NCBI RefSeq assembly: GCF_003148845.1
Contig: NZ_QGHA01000004.1
Span: 434,001 to 498,000, forward strand
Source of the DNA: Mucilaginibacter oryzae
GTDB taxonomy: Bacteria > Bacteroidota > Bacteroidia > Sphingobacteriales > Sphingobacteriaceae
Direction: 5' to 3'
DNA length: 64,000 nt
Part shown: piece after piece, positions 53,350 to 60,897 of the stretch
Position numbering within the stretch: position 1 is the stretch's first letter
How the letters are laid out: every line of letters begins with the position of its first letter
Position numbers and translations under genes: made by a program
Notes under the pieces: generated by a model
What the model was told of the DNA's origin: nothing
What the model saw: the letters and a program-made list of their open reading frames with translations, nothing else
Databases searched by the model: none

Positions 53350-53730
53350 TTATTTCCTGATCATGGGGAGGTACTTTTCCCGGTTATCAATAATTACCCA
53401 AATAACAACCGCCGTTAACGCCAGTGAAACAGGCAATGCCGATGGCGACATGCTGATATTGGATAACAAAATTCCGGTTAATACCGGTGTAAGCACTACC
53501 GCCCCCAATGCCCTTGTTACCGGAATGATCAGCAGCAAACCACCTATCACTTCGGCTGCGCCTACCAGCGGCATCAGCCAGCCAATAGTCATGTACGCCT
53601 GCCCAACTTTTACCATTTCGGCGGGCATATCTTTAGGCATAGGCATGTAGTTAAAAAATTTATTTAAACCCGCATTAATAAACATCAGGCCTGTTAAAAG
53701 GCACAAAACAAACAGTATTATTTTTTTCAT
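53350..53730 (-). CDS. DoxX-family membrane protein
   Basis: 126 residues from the ATG at 53730; the 16-codon upstream extension is not part of the fold. Four membrane segments and DoxX features (G-L-M-F-I-N-A-G-L-N-K-F near 11-22, G-A-A-E-V-I-G-G-L-L-L-I-I-P). Role uncertain; DoxX proteins are linked to redox and quinone processes. A complete promoter precedes it. Confidence 0.85.
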   Translation of the reverse strand: MKKIILFVLCLLTGLMFINAGLNKFFNYMPMPKDMPAEMVKVGQAYMTIGWLMPLVGAAEVIGGLLLIIPVTRALGAVVLTPVLTGILLSNISMSPSALPVSLALTAVVIWVIIDNREKYLPMIRK

Positions 53731-53763
53731 GATTAAAGGTTTTAATAAGAAACTGACTGGTTG

Positions 53764-53794
53764 CAAATATATGTGCAACTATTTGGTTTCGCAA
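53764..53794 (-). promoter_or_regulatory. Promoter of the DoxX-family gene
   Basis: Minus strand: TTG (53792-53794), 20-base spacer, TATATTTG (53764-53771), 33 bases to the ATG at 53730. Confidence 0.6.
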
Positions 53795-53840
53795 GTAGTT
53801 TTCGAAAAAAATTAAAAGCATTGGACTCAACAACTGCCTA

Positions 53841-54776
53841 TTACAAAAACTGCAGCGAATTGCCCGGATGGATATGCGTAGCCTTCACGCCCGGTACATG
53901 CTGTTTAAGCCAGCCAATCATAAATTCTGATCCCGGCTCTTCGCTGGCAATGTGGCCTAATACAATCAGCGATAGCTTATCGCCCTTGGCCTGGGCATCG
54001 CGCACGTACTCGGCGGTTTCCCATTCCGAAATTTCGCCGCAAATCAGTACATCTGGTTTTTTGGTGCTCATTTCGGTAATCTGGCGTTTGCCGCCTGCCG
54101 CGCCGGGTAACAGCAGCACCTTTTGGCAACTTTGCGCTATATTACCAATATAGCGTACCTTTTCTATTTTCAGCTTCTTTTTCAGTGTATCTATCAAATT
54201 GCCTAATGAGGTAGGGGGGAGGGTAAGCAGGTTGCCGGTTTCGGGTTTGTAGTAACTCACCCAATCCAGTTGTTTTAAAAAGCCGAGGCCCACGCCATCG
54301 GGCTTAAGGCTGTGGATGGTATCGTGATTGCGCCAAACGGCTATATTGTGCTTATCCAATAGTTGCTTTTTGTATTGGTAAACATCATCATTGGCCAGCC
54401 AGGCTGTTTCGTCGGCATGGTTGTAAAAGGTAGGCTCATGGGCAATAATAAAGTTTGCGCCAAGGCTTATAGCTTTTTCAATAACGCTTATGTTAGCGAA
54501 CATGGTGGTAACTATACCGGTAACCACTATATCCCGGTTCCCGGCTTTCAAAGTATCAACCGTGTTAGGCAATGGCGCGCCGGGCACCTGTTTCATAAAC
54601 AGATCAATAATCTGGCCTACGGTTATGTTTTCGGCCTGTTTGATAATGGATGCGGCATTGCCGGTTAAGGGGCCAGATAACAAGGCGGCTGTTCCGGCCA
54701 GAGTACTTAATTGCGCAATAAATTTGCGGCGGTTAACACCATCGTTAAAGGGAGTGGAATTTTGCGTTTGGTTCAT
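53841..54776 (-). CDS. Exported Nif3-like dinuclear-metal protein with a Tat signal
   Basis: 311 residues. The N-terminus has a twin-arginine signal (N-R-R-K-F-I-A-Q-L then A-G-T-A-A-L-L-S-G, residues 16-36), unexpected for a Nif3 protein. The mature part shows Nif3/GTP-cyclohydrolase-like metal ligands: I-I-A-H-E-P-T-F-Y-N-H and W-R-N-H-D-T in the first half, G-H-I-A-S-E-E-P-G in the second. Export folded through Tat fits a metal cofactor loaded in the cytoplasm. Substrate unknown. A -7 box lies 22 bases upstream. Confidence 0.85.
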   Translation of the reverse strand: MNQTQNSTPFNDGVNRRKFIAQLSTLAGTAALLSGPLTGNAASIIKQAENITVGQIIDLFMKQVPGAPLPNTVDTLKAGNRDIVVTGIVTTMFANISVIEKAISLGANFIIAHEPTFYNHADETAWLANDDVYQYKKQLLDKHNIAVWRNHDTIHSLKPDGVGLGFLKQLDWVSYYKPETGNLLTLPPTSLGNLIDTLKKKLKIEKVRYIGNIAQSCQKVLLLPGAAGGKRQITEMSTKKPDVLICGEISEWETAEYVRDAQAKGDKLSLIVLGHIASEEPGSEFMIGWLKQHVPGVKATHIHPGNSLQFL

Positions 54777-54798
54777 CAGGTTGATAATTAAGTGTAAT

Positions 54799-54806
54799 CA
54801 AATATA
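54799..54806 (-). promoter_or_regulatory. Candidate -7 box (TATATTTG) of the Nif3-like gene
   Basis: Minus strand exact TAnnTTTG match, 22 bases before the ATG at 54776; no -33 TTG at standard distance. Confidence 0.5.
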
Positions 54807-54839
54807 TCAATTAAGGTTGAGAGCAGGCTCCTGTTTAAC

Positions 54840-55017
54840 ACCCATCATCAGGGGGAATCGCTAAAAAGAGTTGCCTTTGCCTACGCGAAAAACCTCACCC
54901 CAGCCCTCCTCAAAGAGGCAGCGCTTTATTTCTTAAAGTCCTCTCCTCTGGAGAGGATTTAGGTGAGGCTACACTCAGTCAACTCTTTTTCAAAAGTGAT
55001 TCCCCGGTACCCATCAT
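54840..55017. mobile_element. MITE-like element with a 9-bp target duplication, containing repeat family A copy 3
   Basis: ACCCATCAT occurs at 54840-54848 and 55009-55017 as a direct repeat. The 160 bases between have imperfect terminal inverted repeats: 54851-54873 (GGGGGAATCGCTAAAAAGAG) against 54980-55005 (reads back GGGGAATCACTTTTGAAAAA). Inside, 54892-54970 is a copy of repeat family A in the minus orientation (AGCCTCACCTAAATCC... to GGGTGAGG). There is no coding capacity, so it would be moved by a transposase elsewhere. Confidence 0.7.
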
Positions 55018-55043
55018 TACCTGTATTAAGAAATATCAAAAAA

Positions 55044-55059
55044 GTAACAGTTTTGTTAC
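55044..55059. promoter_or_regulatory. GTAAC-N6-GTTAC dyad, box 1, upstream of the GT87 gene
   Basis: GTAACAGTTTTGTTAC, 36 bases before the GTG at 55096, which is promoter position. Matches the two boxes at 56368 and 56452 (consensus GTAACRGKTWTGTTAC). Confidence 0.65.
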
Positions 55060-55095
55060 CGATGTTATATATTCGCACAGAAATATCCTAAATAC

Positions 55096-56274
55096 GTGCA
55101 AAAACTTGCTAAGCTCGCCTATAACAAACCTTTTGTTTACACACTATGGTTTGGTTTAAGTTTATTTTTGGTTGTTAAAGGCGTTTTAGCCCACCAGGGT
55201 TTTAACAACTATACCATTTTTAAATACAACTTTTTAAATGTAATCCATCAGCATAACCTGTATGCTTACCAACCTGAGCATTATTACGATTTGAACCACT
55301 ACGGTCCGGTGTTTTCTATCATTATGGCGCCCTTTGCCATACTGCCCGATAGTATAGGGGTTATTTTATGGGTATTGCTTAACGCCTTTATCCTGCTTAA
55401 AGCCATTCAAACGCTGCCGATAAAAAAAGACCAGTATGTGGTGATTCTGCTGCTCTGCGCGCATGAGTTGATGACAGCCTCGGCCAACGTGCAAAGCAAC
55501 CCCATGATAGCCGCTTTAATTATCCTTGGCTTTAATTTTATAAAACGTGAGCAAGATTTCTGGGCGGCGCTCATGATAGCCTTAGGAGCTTTTATAAAAC
55601 TTTACGGGATAGTTGGCCTGGCTTTCTTTTTCTTTTCAACCAACAAGCCCAAATTTGTTTTGAGCTTTATTTTCTGGTCGGCTGTGTTGTTTGTATTGCC
55701 CATGGCTATCTCGTCGCCATCGTTTATTGTGCAAACCTATCATGATTGGTATACCGATTTGGTGGTTAAAAATAATGATAACCAGCATTCGTACATGCAG
55801 GAAATCTGTATAACAGGTTTAATCAGGAGGGTGTTTGATTACCAGGATTTGAAAAATATGTATGTGATCGGGCCAGCGCTGGTATTGTTTGGCCTGTCGT
55901 ATTTACGAATTAAAGCGTATAAAACCCTTCAGTATCAATTGCTCATCCTGTCGTCGGTACTTATTTTCGCGGTTATTTTTAGCAGCTCGGCCGAATCATC
56001 TACTTACATTATCGCCTTTACCGGCGTAGCCATCTGGTTTATGAACCTGGACAGGCCGGTTACCGGTTTCGAGATTTTTTTGCTGGTTTTCGCGCTTATT
56101 ATCACCAGCCTGTCTCCGTCAGATCTTTTTCCCGATTATATCCGCAGGCATTATATCGTACCGTATAAATTGAAATCGCTGCCCTGTTTTTTAATCTGGG
56201 TTAAAATCATTTACGAAACCCTGTTCAGGGATTTCAGTGCCGAAACACCGGCCCCCGCAACCGCGATTGAATAG
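55096..56274 (+). CDS. GT87-family (DUF2029) membrane mannosyl/arabinosyltransferase-like protein
   Basis: 392 residues from a GTG start, with about ten membrane segments. The first loop has N-N-Y-T-I-F-K-Y-N-F and N-L-Y-A-Y-Q-P-E-H-Y-Y-D-L-N-H-Y-G-P-V-F, the pattern of GT-C enzymes of family 87, which use polyprenyl-phosphate sugars as donors. A P-F-A motif follows at about residue 78. The neighbouring GT2 enzyme could supply such a donor, so the two may work in one pathway of envelope glycan assembly. The dyad boxes link their control. Confidence 0.8.
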   Translation: MQKLAKLAYNKPFVYTLWFGLSLFLVVKGVLAHQGFNNYTIFKYNFLNVIHQHNLYAYQPEHYYDLNHYGPVFSIIMAPFAILPDSIGVILWVLLNAFILLKAIQTLPIKKDQYVVILLLCAHELMTASANVQSNPMIAALIILGFNFIKREQDFWAALMIALGAFIKLYGIVGLAFFFFSTNKPKFVLSFIFWSAVLFVLPMAISSPSFIVQTYHDWYTDLVVKNNDNQHSYMQEICITGLIRRVFDYQDLKNMYVIGPALVLFGLSYLRIKAYKTLQYQLLILSSVLIFAVIFSSSAESSTYIIAFTGVAIWFMNLDRPVTGFEIFLLVFALIITSLSPSDLFPDYIRRHYIVPYKLKSLPCFLIWVKIIYETLFRDFSAETPAPATAIE

Positions 56275-56360
56275 CTGGTTAAACTATAGTTAAATATTAA
56301 GCCGGCTTTTAATTTGACAAAAAAACGATAAAGAACTTCGTATATCATATTGTTATTGGT

Positions 56361-56383
56361 TATTTTTGTAACGGTTATGTTAC
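56361..56383 (+). promoter_or_regulatory. GTAAC-N6-GTTAC dyad, box 2, overlapping a -7 box (TATTTTTG)
   Basis: GTAACGGTTATGTTAC is at 56368-56383. TATTTTTG at 56361-56368 shares its last G with the dyad, so a bound protein would cover the transcription start. This promoter would serve the GT2-deacetylase pair. Confidence 0.65.
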
Positions 56384-56451
56384 GATTTTGAGCTTTCGAT
56401 ACCCTCAATTAAAAAAAACGTGGGGTATTGTAGCGTTTTATACTTTTTAGC

Positions 56452-56467
56452 GTAACAGGTATGTTAC
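56452..56467. promoter_or_regulatory. GTAAC-N6-GTTAC dyad, box 3, upstream of the GT2 gene
   Basis: GTAACAGGTATGTTAC, 74 bases before the GT2 ATG and 84 bases (eight helical turns) after box 2. The rest of the gap 56275-56541 holds no gene. Confidence 0.65.
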
Positions 56468-56541
56468 GTGGGTATAGGGATATATCAAGATCTGGTTTCA
56501 CCTTTATTAAACCTGCTGCAAAAAAATAGTGATCGAGTAAA

Positions 56542-57510
56542 ATGGCTTACCTTGTCGATAAAAAGCTTTCTATTGTTATACCCTCTCACAACGAGGAGAA
56601 AAATATCAGTTACCTGATCGATCAGATCCGCGAAACACTTGAGCCCACCGGCTACGCTTACGAATTGATTTTTGTTGATGACGGAAGCCGCGACAATACG
56701 CTAAATGAGCTGAAGGTTAATGCCGAAATACACTCTAATGTATTTTATGTGGAATTATCGCGCAATTTTGGTAAAGATTACGCGCTGAAAGCGGGCATAG
56801 CCATGGCCAGTGGTAACGCGGTAATAACCATGGATGCCGATTTGCAGCACCCGCCGCAAATGATATTAAAAATGCTGTACCACTGGGAAGAGGGCTACGA
56901 TATTGTTTACACGTATCGCGAAGGCGAAAACCCCCATGGCAAAGGTTATCAAAAAGTTACCTCCAGGCTGTTTTACAAGGGCCTGAATATGCTATCAGAC
57001 ATTAAAATGGAAAACGGCACTGCCGATTTCAGGCTGATAGACGAGAAGGTAGTGAAGCAGCTCAAGCTGATTGATGAGTACGAGATATTTTTCAGAGGGA
57101 TCATCAAATGGGCGGGTTATAAACAGATTGGCATTCCATATGTACCGTCCAAACGCCATACCGGCGAAGCGAGCTATTCGTTTGCCAAGCTGGTTAAACT
57201 GGCGGTAACCACAATTATGGCTTTTAGCGCCAGGCCGCTCTACATCATCTCGATGGTTGGCCTGCTGTTTTCAACCGTGGCTATTTTGTATATCCCTTAT
57301 GTACTGATCAGCTATTGTTTGGGATACGCGGTATCGGGCTGGGCGTCAATCATCGCGACCATCGCCTTTTTTGGCGGCCTGCAGCTAATGTTGATGAGCG
57401 TGATAGGTATTTATGTGGGTAAGATCTTTATGCAATCCAAACACAGGCCCAATTATATTATCCGTTCATCAAATGTTGTTATTGTAGATAATGATCTTAT
57501 TAGGATTTGA
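56542..57510 (+). CDS. GT2 polyprenyl-phosphate glycosyltransferase (DPM1/GtrB-like)
   Basis: 322 residues. GT-A domain with S-I-V-I-P-S-H-N-E-E, F-V-D-D-G-S-R-D-N-T and the catalytic M-D-A-D-L-Q-H-P-P; S-R-N-F-G-K-D-Y-A-L is family typical. Two C-terminal membrane segments (about 235-255 and 265-295) match GtrB/ArnC enzymes that load a sugar onto undecaprenyl phosphate. It overlaps the deacetylase gene by 20 bases, so the products probably act on the same lipid-linked intermediate (as ArnC and ArnD do). Confidence 0.9.
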   Translation: MAYLVDKKLSIVIPSHNEEKNISYLIDQIRETLEPTGYAYELIFVDDGSRDNTLNELKVNAEIHSNVFYVELSRNFGKDYALKAGIAMASGNAVITMDADLQHPPQMILKMLYHWEEGYDIVYTYREGENPHGKGYQKVTSRLFYKGLNMLSDIKMENGTADFRLIDEKVVKQLKLIDEYEIFFRGIIKWAGYKQIGIPYVPSKRHTGEASYSFAKLVKLAVTTIMAFSARPLYIISMVGLLFSTVAILYIPYVLISYCLGYAVSGWASIIATIAFFGGLQLMLMSVIGIYVGKIFMQSKHRPNYIIRSSNVVIVDNDLIRI

Positions 57511-58312
57511 TGTAGAGGAGTTTGATCTGCCGACAGAATACGGCAAATCGATCCCTTTTGATGAGCAACTTGAAATTTCTACCCGCGGTACCCGAACCAT
57601 ACTTGAATTGCTGAAGCAGAAAAAAGTAAAAGCTACTTTTTTCTGCACCGCAAACTACGCGGTTAACCGACCGGACGTCATCCGGCAGATAGTAGCAGAC
57701 GGCCACGAGATCGCATCGCACGGTTATTACCATTCGGAATTCATACCCGAGCACCTGCTGCAATCAAAGCAGGTACTGGAAGAGCTTTCCGGCACCCCGG
57801 TAACTGGTTTCAGGATGGCACGGATGATGCCGGTTGATGAAGCCGAAATTGAAAAGGCCGGTTATGAATATAACTCGTCATTAAACCCAACCTGGTTGCC
57901 GGGCAGGTATAACAACCTGAAAAAGCCGCGTTCCTGGTTTTACGATCAGAATGTTTTGCAGCTCCCGGCATCGGTATCGTCGTGGCTGCGTTTTCCGCTT
58001 TTTTGGCTAAGCTTCCATAACCTCCCCTTGTTTTTATTAAAACGGATGAGTAATGGAGCCTACCGAAAAGATGGTTACCTGAACCTGTATTTCCATCCCT
58101 GGGAATTTACAGACCTGCACAATCACGAGCGATTTGGCATCCCCGGCTATATAGCCAGAAACTCCGGCGAACCCTTAACCGCGCGGCTGGCCGGTTTTAT
58201 TGACTGGGCACAAGCTAAAGGCTACCCGTTTGCACGCACCGCCGACTTTTGCGATACCATTAAAAACAAACACCGCGAGGCCATAGTTATGCCTTTGTGG
58301 GCGGCTAAATAA
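57491..58312 (+). CDS. Polysaccharide deacetylase (NodB-like) family protein
   Basis: 273 residues. NodB motifs: first Asp in L-L-G-F-D-V-E-E-F at 3-11, the metal-binding S-H-G-Y-Y-H-S-E-F in the middle, and F-R-M-A-R. A C-terminal L-Y-F-H-P-W-E-F carries the last motif. The first motif (F-D-V-E) groups it with the DUF3473/PEP-CTERM-locus deacetylases. With the overlapping GT2 gene, it suggests an ArnC/ArnD-like transfer and N-deacetylation of a lipid-linked amino sugar, which could alter surface charge. Inference, not proven. Confidence 0.87.
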   Translation: MILLGFDVEEFDLPTEYGKSIPFDEQLEISTRGTRTILELLKQKKVKATFFCTANYAVNRPDVIRQIVADGHEIASHGYYHSEFIPEHLLQSKQVLEELSGTPVTGFRMARMMPVDEAEIEKAGYEYNSSLNPTWLPGRYNNLKKPRSWFYDQNVLQLPASVSSWLRFPLFWLSFHNLPLFLLKRMSNGAYRKDGYLNLYFHPWEFTDLHNHERFGIPGYIARNSGEPLTARLAGFIDWAQAKGYPFARTADFCDTIKNKHREAIVMPLWAAK

Positions 58313-58340
58313 CTAACAGTAAATCAATTAATAAAATTGA

Positions 58341-58370
58341 TTGAAAATTCGCCATAAATTTGCATCTTTG
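58341..58370 (+). promoter_or_regulatory. Candidate tRNA-Arg promoter
   Basis: TTG (58341-58343), 19-base spacer, CATCTTTG (58363-58370; one mismatch to TAnnTTTG), 20 bases before the tRNA. An exact TAAATTTG at 58355-58362 is an alternative -7 with poorer spacing. Confidence 0.5.
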
Positions 58371-58390
58371 CACCGCGAAAAAGTCGCGAT

Positions 58391-58464
58391 GGTCTCATAG
58401 CTCAGCTGGATAGAGCAACTGCCTTCTAAGCAGTAGGTCTTTGGTTCGAATCCAAATGAGATCA
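58391..58464 (+). tRNA. tRNA-Arg (anticodon TCT)
   Basis: Full cloverleaf: acceptor GGTCTCA/TGAGATC, D-arm GCTC/GAGC, anticodon stem ACTGC/GCAGT with loop CTTCTAA (anticodon TCT), T-arm with TTCGAAT. 74 bases, discriminator A, no encoded CCA. It reads AGA/AGG. Preceded by a candidate promoter and followed by a terminator. Confidence 0.97.
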
Positions 58465-58469
58465 CGTTA

Positions 58470-58509
58470 ATGGACAAGTCGGATAATTTCCCGCTTGTTC
58501 ATTTTTTTT
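58470..58509 (+). terminator. Intrinsic terminator of tRNA-Arg
   Basis: ATGGACAAG and CTTGTTCAT arms (one mismatch) followed by eight T. The remaining 58510-58652 has no gene I can support. Confidence 0.8.
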
Positions 58510-58652
58510 GTTGTAATTATTTGTTAATCAATGCGATATTGCAAGTGATTTCATTCGTCGGGTGGTTCGAAGTAGACTCCCCTATGACAACGTGTTTCTT
58601 AAAAACATAACACATCATGAGTAAACACGAAGCAATGAAATAAGGGAGAATT

Positions 58653-59903
58653 CTATTCCACTTTCCAGTAATTCCCACTTACAATAATCATATTCAGCAT
58701 TTTGATGCTATTATCATAGTAATCGTAATCCTCCAGTTTAAAAGCTACGAGGTAGTCCCAAAGCTTGTTTAACCATTGCTGGTTACCTTTATCAACCATC
58801 GCGGCCACCGTAAAAGGAGCGATAAAACTCAAAGCCTCAAAATACCGGCCTTTAATATCATTCCCTTCCAGCGTATACCCTGCCGAAATATTATCCGGGT
58901 TGCCATTGGTTGTCTCTTTTATCCAGTGGTTTATCTTATCAACAAATAACTTAGCCCGCTTATCACCGTACAATAAATAATCGGTGCCTACACGCCAAGG
59001 TACACGGCAGGCATTATAGTTATAAAAACCATCATATTTGGATTCGAGATAATGGGGTTTGGCGGGACGGGCTTTTTTATCAATCCTTTGTATAAAATCA
59101 GGAACCAGGCCTGCATCAGGGCTGTAAGTTTTTTGCAGTTTAGCAAGCAGGCTGTAATTACGATCAATAACCTTTTGCCATTTGCCGTTTTTTACAGCGT
59201 CATCAAAAGCCTTAAAATTGGCCGGCATAAAATCTGATGTGCGCATATCATAGTAATCCCTGCTATCGCCATCGCTGCCATCGCTTAATAATACGGAGTA
59301 ACTAAGCGGGTTAATTTCATAACGCATAATGGCGGTTAACATTTTCCGGGCTTCCTGCAGGTAATTTATACCTCCTTTACTTCCCCATTGCTTATCTGCT
59401 AACAATAACGAATAAGCTATATCCATATCGCCATCAGTAGCCGCGCTTCCGTCAAGGCTTTTGCAGCCTTTTCCCTGCGCCCAGGCCATCAGGTAAGCCG
59501 ATCTGCCTGCAGGATGGGCTTTGTAGTAATTGTACAAACCATCGTAAACGGCTTTGGCCTGCTTATCATAACCGGCCATCAGCGCGGTGATGATCATGCC
59601 ATAACCCTGCCCTTCAGATACGCATTCTTTTCCCGGTTTCTCAAACCAAACATAATACTGCTGCCTATCGCAGCCAGGCTTAATATAGCGCGCCTTCCAT
59701 TGGTTGTAAAACATTTCTACCTGCTCATCCAGCTGTTTTTGAGTCAGATGGCTGGGTTTGATGGTACCGGCAGCGTAAACAACATGTTTTGGAAACGGTC
59801 TCAATACTGTTTGCGCACACAGGCCATTCACTATCAATAGCAATATCAAAAAGCAGCTAAACTGCACGCAGTTCCTGGTAATTTTCGGCATTGTCAAATT
59901 CAT
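58653..59903 (-). CDS. GH8-family endoglucanase/chitosanase-type enzyme, exported
   Basis: 416 residues. The signal peptide ends L-C-A-Q (residues 28-31). GH8 active-site motifs: general acid Glu in V-S-E-G-Q-G-Y-G-M, and Asp in A-T-D-G-D-M-D-I-A-Y-S-L-L-L-A. GH8 members cleave cellulose, chitosan, lichenan or xylan ends. The start codon lies inside the LysR gene (47-base overlap, or 35 from the second ATG at 59891), which is unusual for an exported enzyme and means its expression is coupled to the regulator. Confidence 0.9.
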   Translation of the reverse strand: MNLTMPKITRNCVQFSCFLILLLIVNGLCAQTVLRPFPKHVVYAAGTIKPSHLTQKQLDEQVEMFYNQWKARYIKPGCDRQQYYVWFEKPGKECVSEGQGYGMIITALMAGYDKQAKAVYDGLYNYYKAHPAGRSAYLMAWAQGKGCKSLDGSAATDGDMDIAYSLLLADKQWGSKGGINYLQEARKMLTAIMRYEINPLSYSVLLSDGSDGDSRDYYDMRTSDFMPANFKAFDDAVKNGKWQKVIDRNYSLLAKLQKTYSPDAGLVPDFIQRIDKKARPAKPHYLESKYDGFYNYNACRVPWRVGTDYLLYGDKRAKLFVDKINHWIKETTNGNPDNISAGYTLEGNDIKGRYFEALSFIAPFTVAAMVDKGNQQWLNKLWDYLVAFKLEDYDYYDNSIKMLNMIIVSGNYWKVE

Positions 59904-60807
59904 TGCACAGCATTTCGGTTTTGCAGAAATGATTTTTGAGGCAGCTCAAAAAGTTTTGAATTACCGGGGTATCGCGGCAGGTGGCGGCGTACCAGGTACG
60001 TTTTGCAATACTATGGTGCAATGGTTTTGTAACAATGTGTTTACCGGGCAGGTACGGCTTCACAATCCAGTCGGCCATAACGCTTATTCCGAGGCCTGCA
60101 TTTACCATCTCTATAGTGGCATCTGTATAGTGGATCCGGCTCAAAGTTTTGGGCTTTACCTGCTGCTCTTGTATCAGCGTTTCAATGATGGGTGTCTCCT
60201 GGTATGAGGGGTCGTAAAGGGCCAGAATAAGCTCCTGGTCCTGGAAGTCGCAAATGTCAATTACGGGCTTTTTTACCAGTGGATGATCGGCCGGTAAAAT
60301 GCAGATCAGGCGGTCTTCAAAAATGCGTTCATACACTATCTGGGTGTTCACCATCTGGGTACGCACAATGCCCAGGTCAAGGTCGCCGCGCATCAGGTAT
60401 TCAAGTGGCCTTCGGCTCGCGTCAGAAACTATATTTATGTTAATATCAGGCCATTGGCTCTTAAAATCCTTAATTACACCCGGCAACCAATGGTAAGCCG
60501 TATAGCACTGCATACTGATATTGAGCTTGCCCGTTTTACCATTTTTATAGTTGTTAATATCCTCTTCGAGGATACGTATTTCGGCCAGTATTTTTTCTGA
60601 ACTTCGTAAAAAACGGAAGCCGACTTCGGTTAGCTGGAGCTTCTTTCCCTGGCGGTGAAAAACCTCTATACCCAGTTCCTTTTCCAGCTCTTTTAACTGG
60701 TGGCTAAGGGCAGATTGGGTGAGGTGTAAAGAGGCGGCAGCTTTGGTGAGCGAACCCTCTTTGGATATGGTATCTACCAACCTGAAATGATGTAATGCGA
60801 TATTCAT
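59857..60807 (-). CDS. LysR-family transcriptional regulator
   Basis: 316 residues from the ATG at 60807; a 22-codon extension upstream would include the promoter. The winged helix reads F-R-L-V-D-T-I-S-K-E-G-S-L-T-K-A-A and L-T-Q-S-A-L-S-H-Q-L-K-E-L-E, followed by the two-lobed effector domain (D-L-D-L-G-I-V, G-L-G-I-S-V-M). Divergent from a TolC-RND operon, which is its likely target. A dyad lies one base upstream of its own start codon. Confidence 0.92.
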   Translation of the reverse strand: MNIALHHFRLVDTISKEGSLTKAAASLHLTQSALSHQLKELEKELGIEVFHRQGKKLQLTEVGFRFLRSSEKILAEIRILEEDINNYKNGKTGKLNISMQCYTAYHWLPGVIKDFKSQWPDININIVSDASRRPLEYLMRGDLDLGIVRTQMVNTQIVYERIFEDRLICILPADHPLVKKPVIDICDFQDQELILALYDPSYQETPIIETLIQEQQVKPKTLSRIHYTDATIEMVNAGLGISVMADWIVKPYLPGKHIVTKPLHHSIAKRTWYAATCRDTPVIQNFLSCLKNHFCKTEMLCNEFDNAENYQELRAV

Positions 60808-60808
60808 T

Positions 60809-60823
60809 ATTAGTTTTACTAAT
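60809..60823. promoter_or_regulatory. Dyad ATTAGT-TTT-ACTAAT at the LysR start codon
   Basis: Perfect 6-bp arms around three T, beginning two bases upstream of the LysR ATG and just downstream of its -7 box (60832-60839, TATTTTTG on the minus strand). A T-rich interrupted dyad fits a LysR binding site; here it would block its own transcription. Confidence 0.5.
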
Positions 60824-60831
60824 GATTTGTA

Positions 60832-60839
60832 CAAAAATA
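60832..60839 (-). promoter_or_regulatory. Candidate -7 box (TATTTTTG) of the LysR gene
   Basis: Minus-strand exact TAnnTTTG match, 24 bases before the ATG at 60807. Confidence 0.5.
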
Positions 60840-60868
60840 ATTCATTTTTCTCATGAATCATATACCTA

Positions 60869-60876
60869 TACATTTG
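60869..60876 (+). promoter_or_regulatory. Candidate -7 box (TACATTTG) of the TolC-RND operon
   Basis: Exact TAnnTTTG match, 21 bases before the ATG at 60898; no -33 TTG is seen at standard distance, which suits activator (LysR) dependence. Confidence 0.5.
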
Positions 60877-60897
60877 CGGTGTATAAAATACACCCTC

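Noticed and set aside
58510-58652. Insertion-sequence remnant or attachment site downstream of tRNA-Arg
   Set aside because: No repeat of the tRNA 3' end and no integrase or transposase fragment can be found in this stretch.
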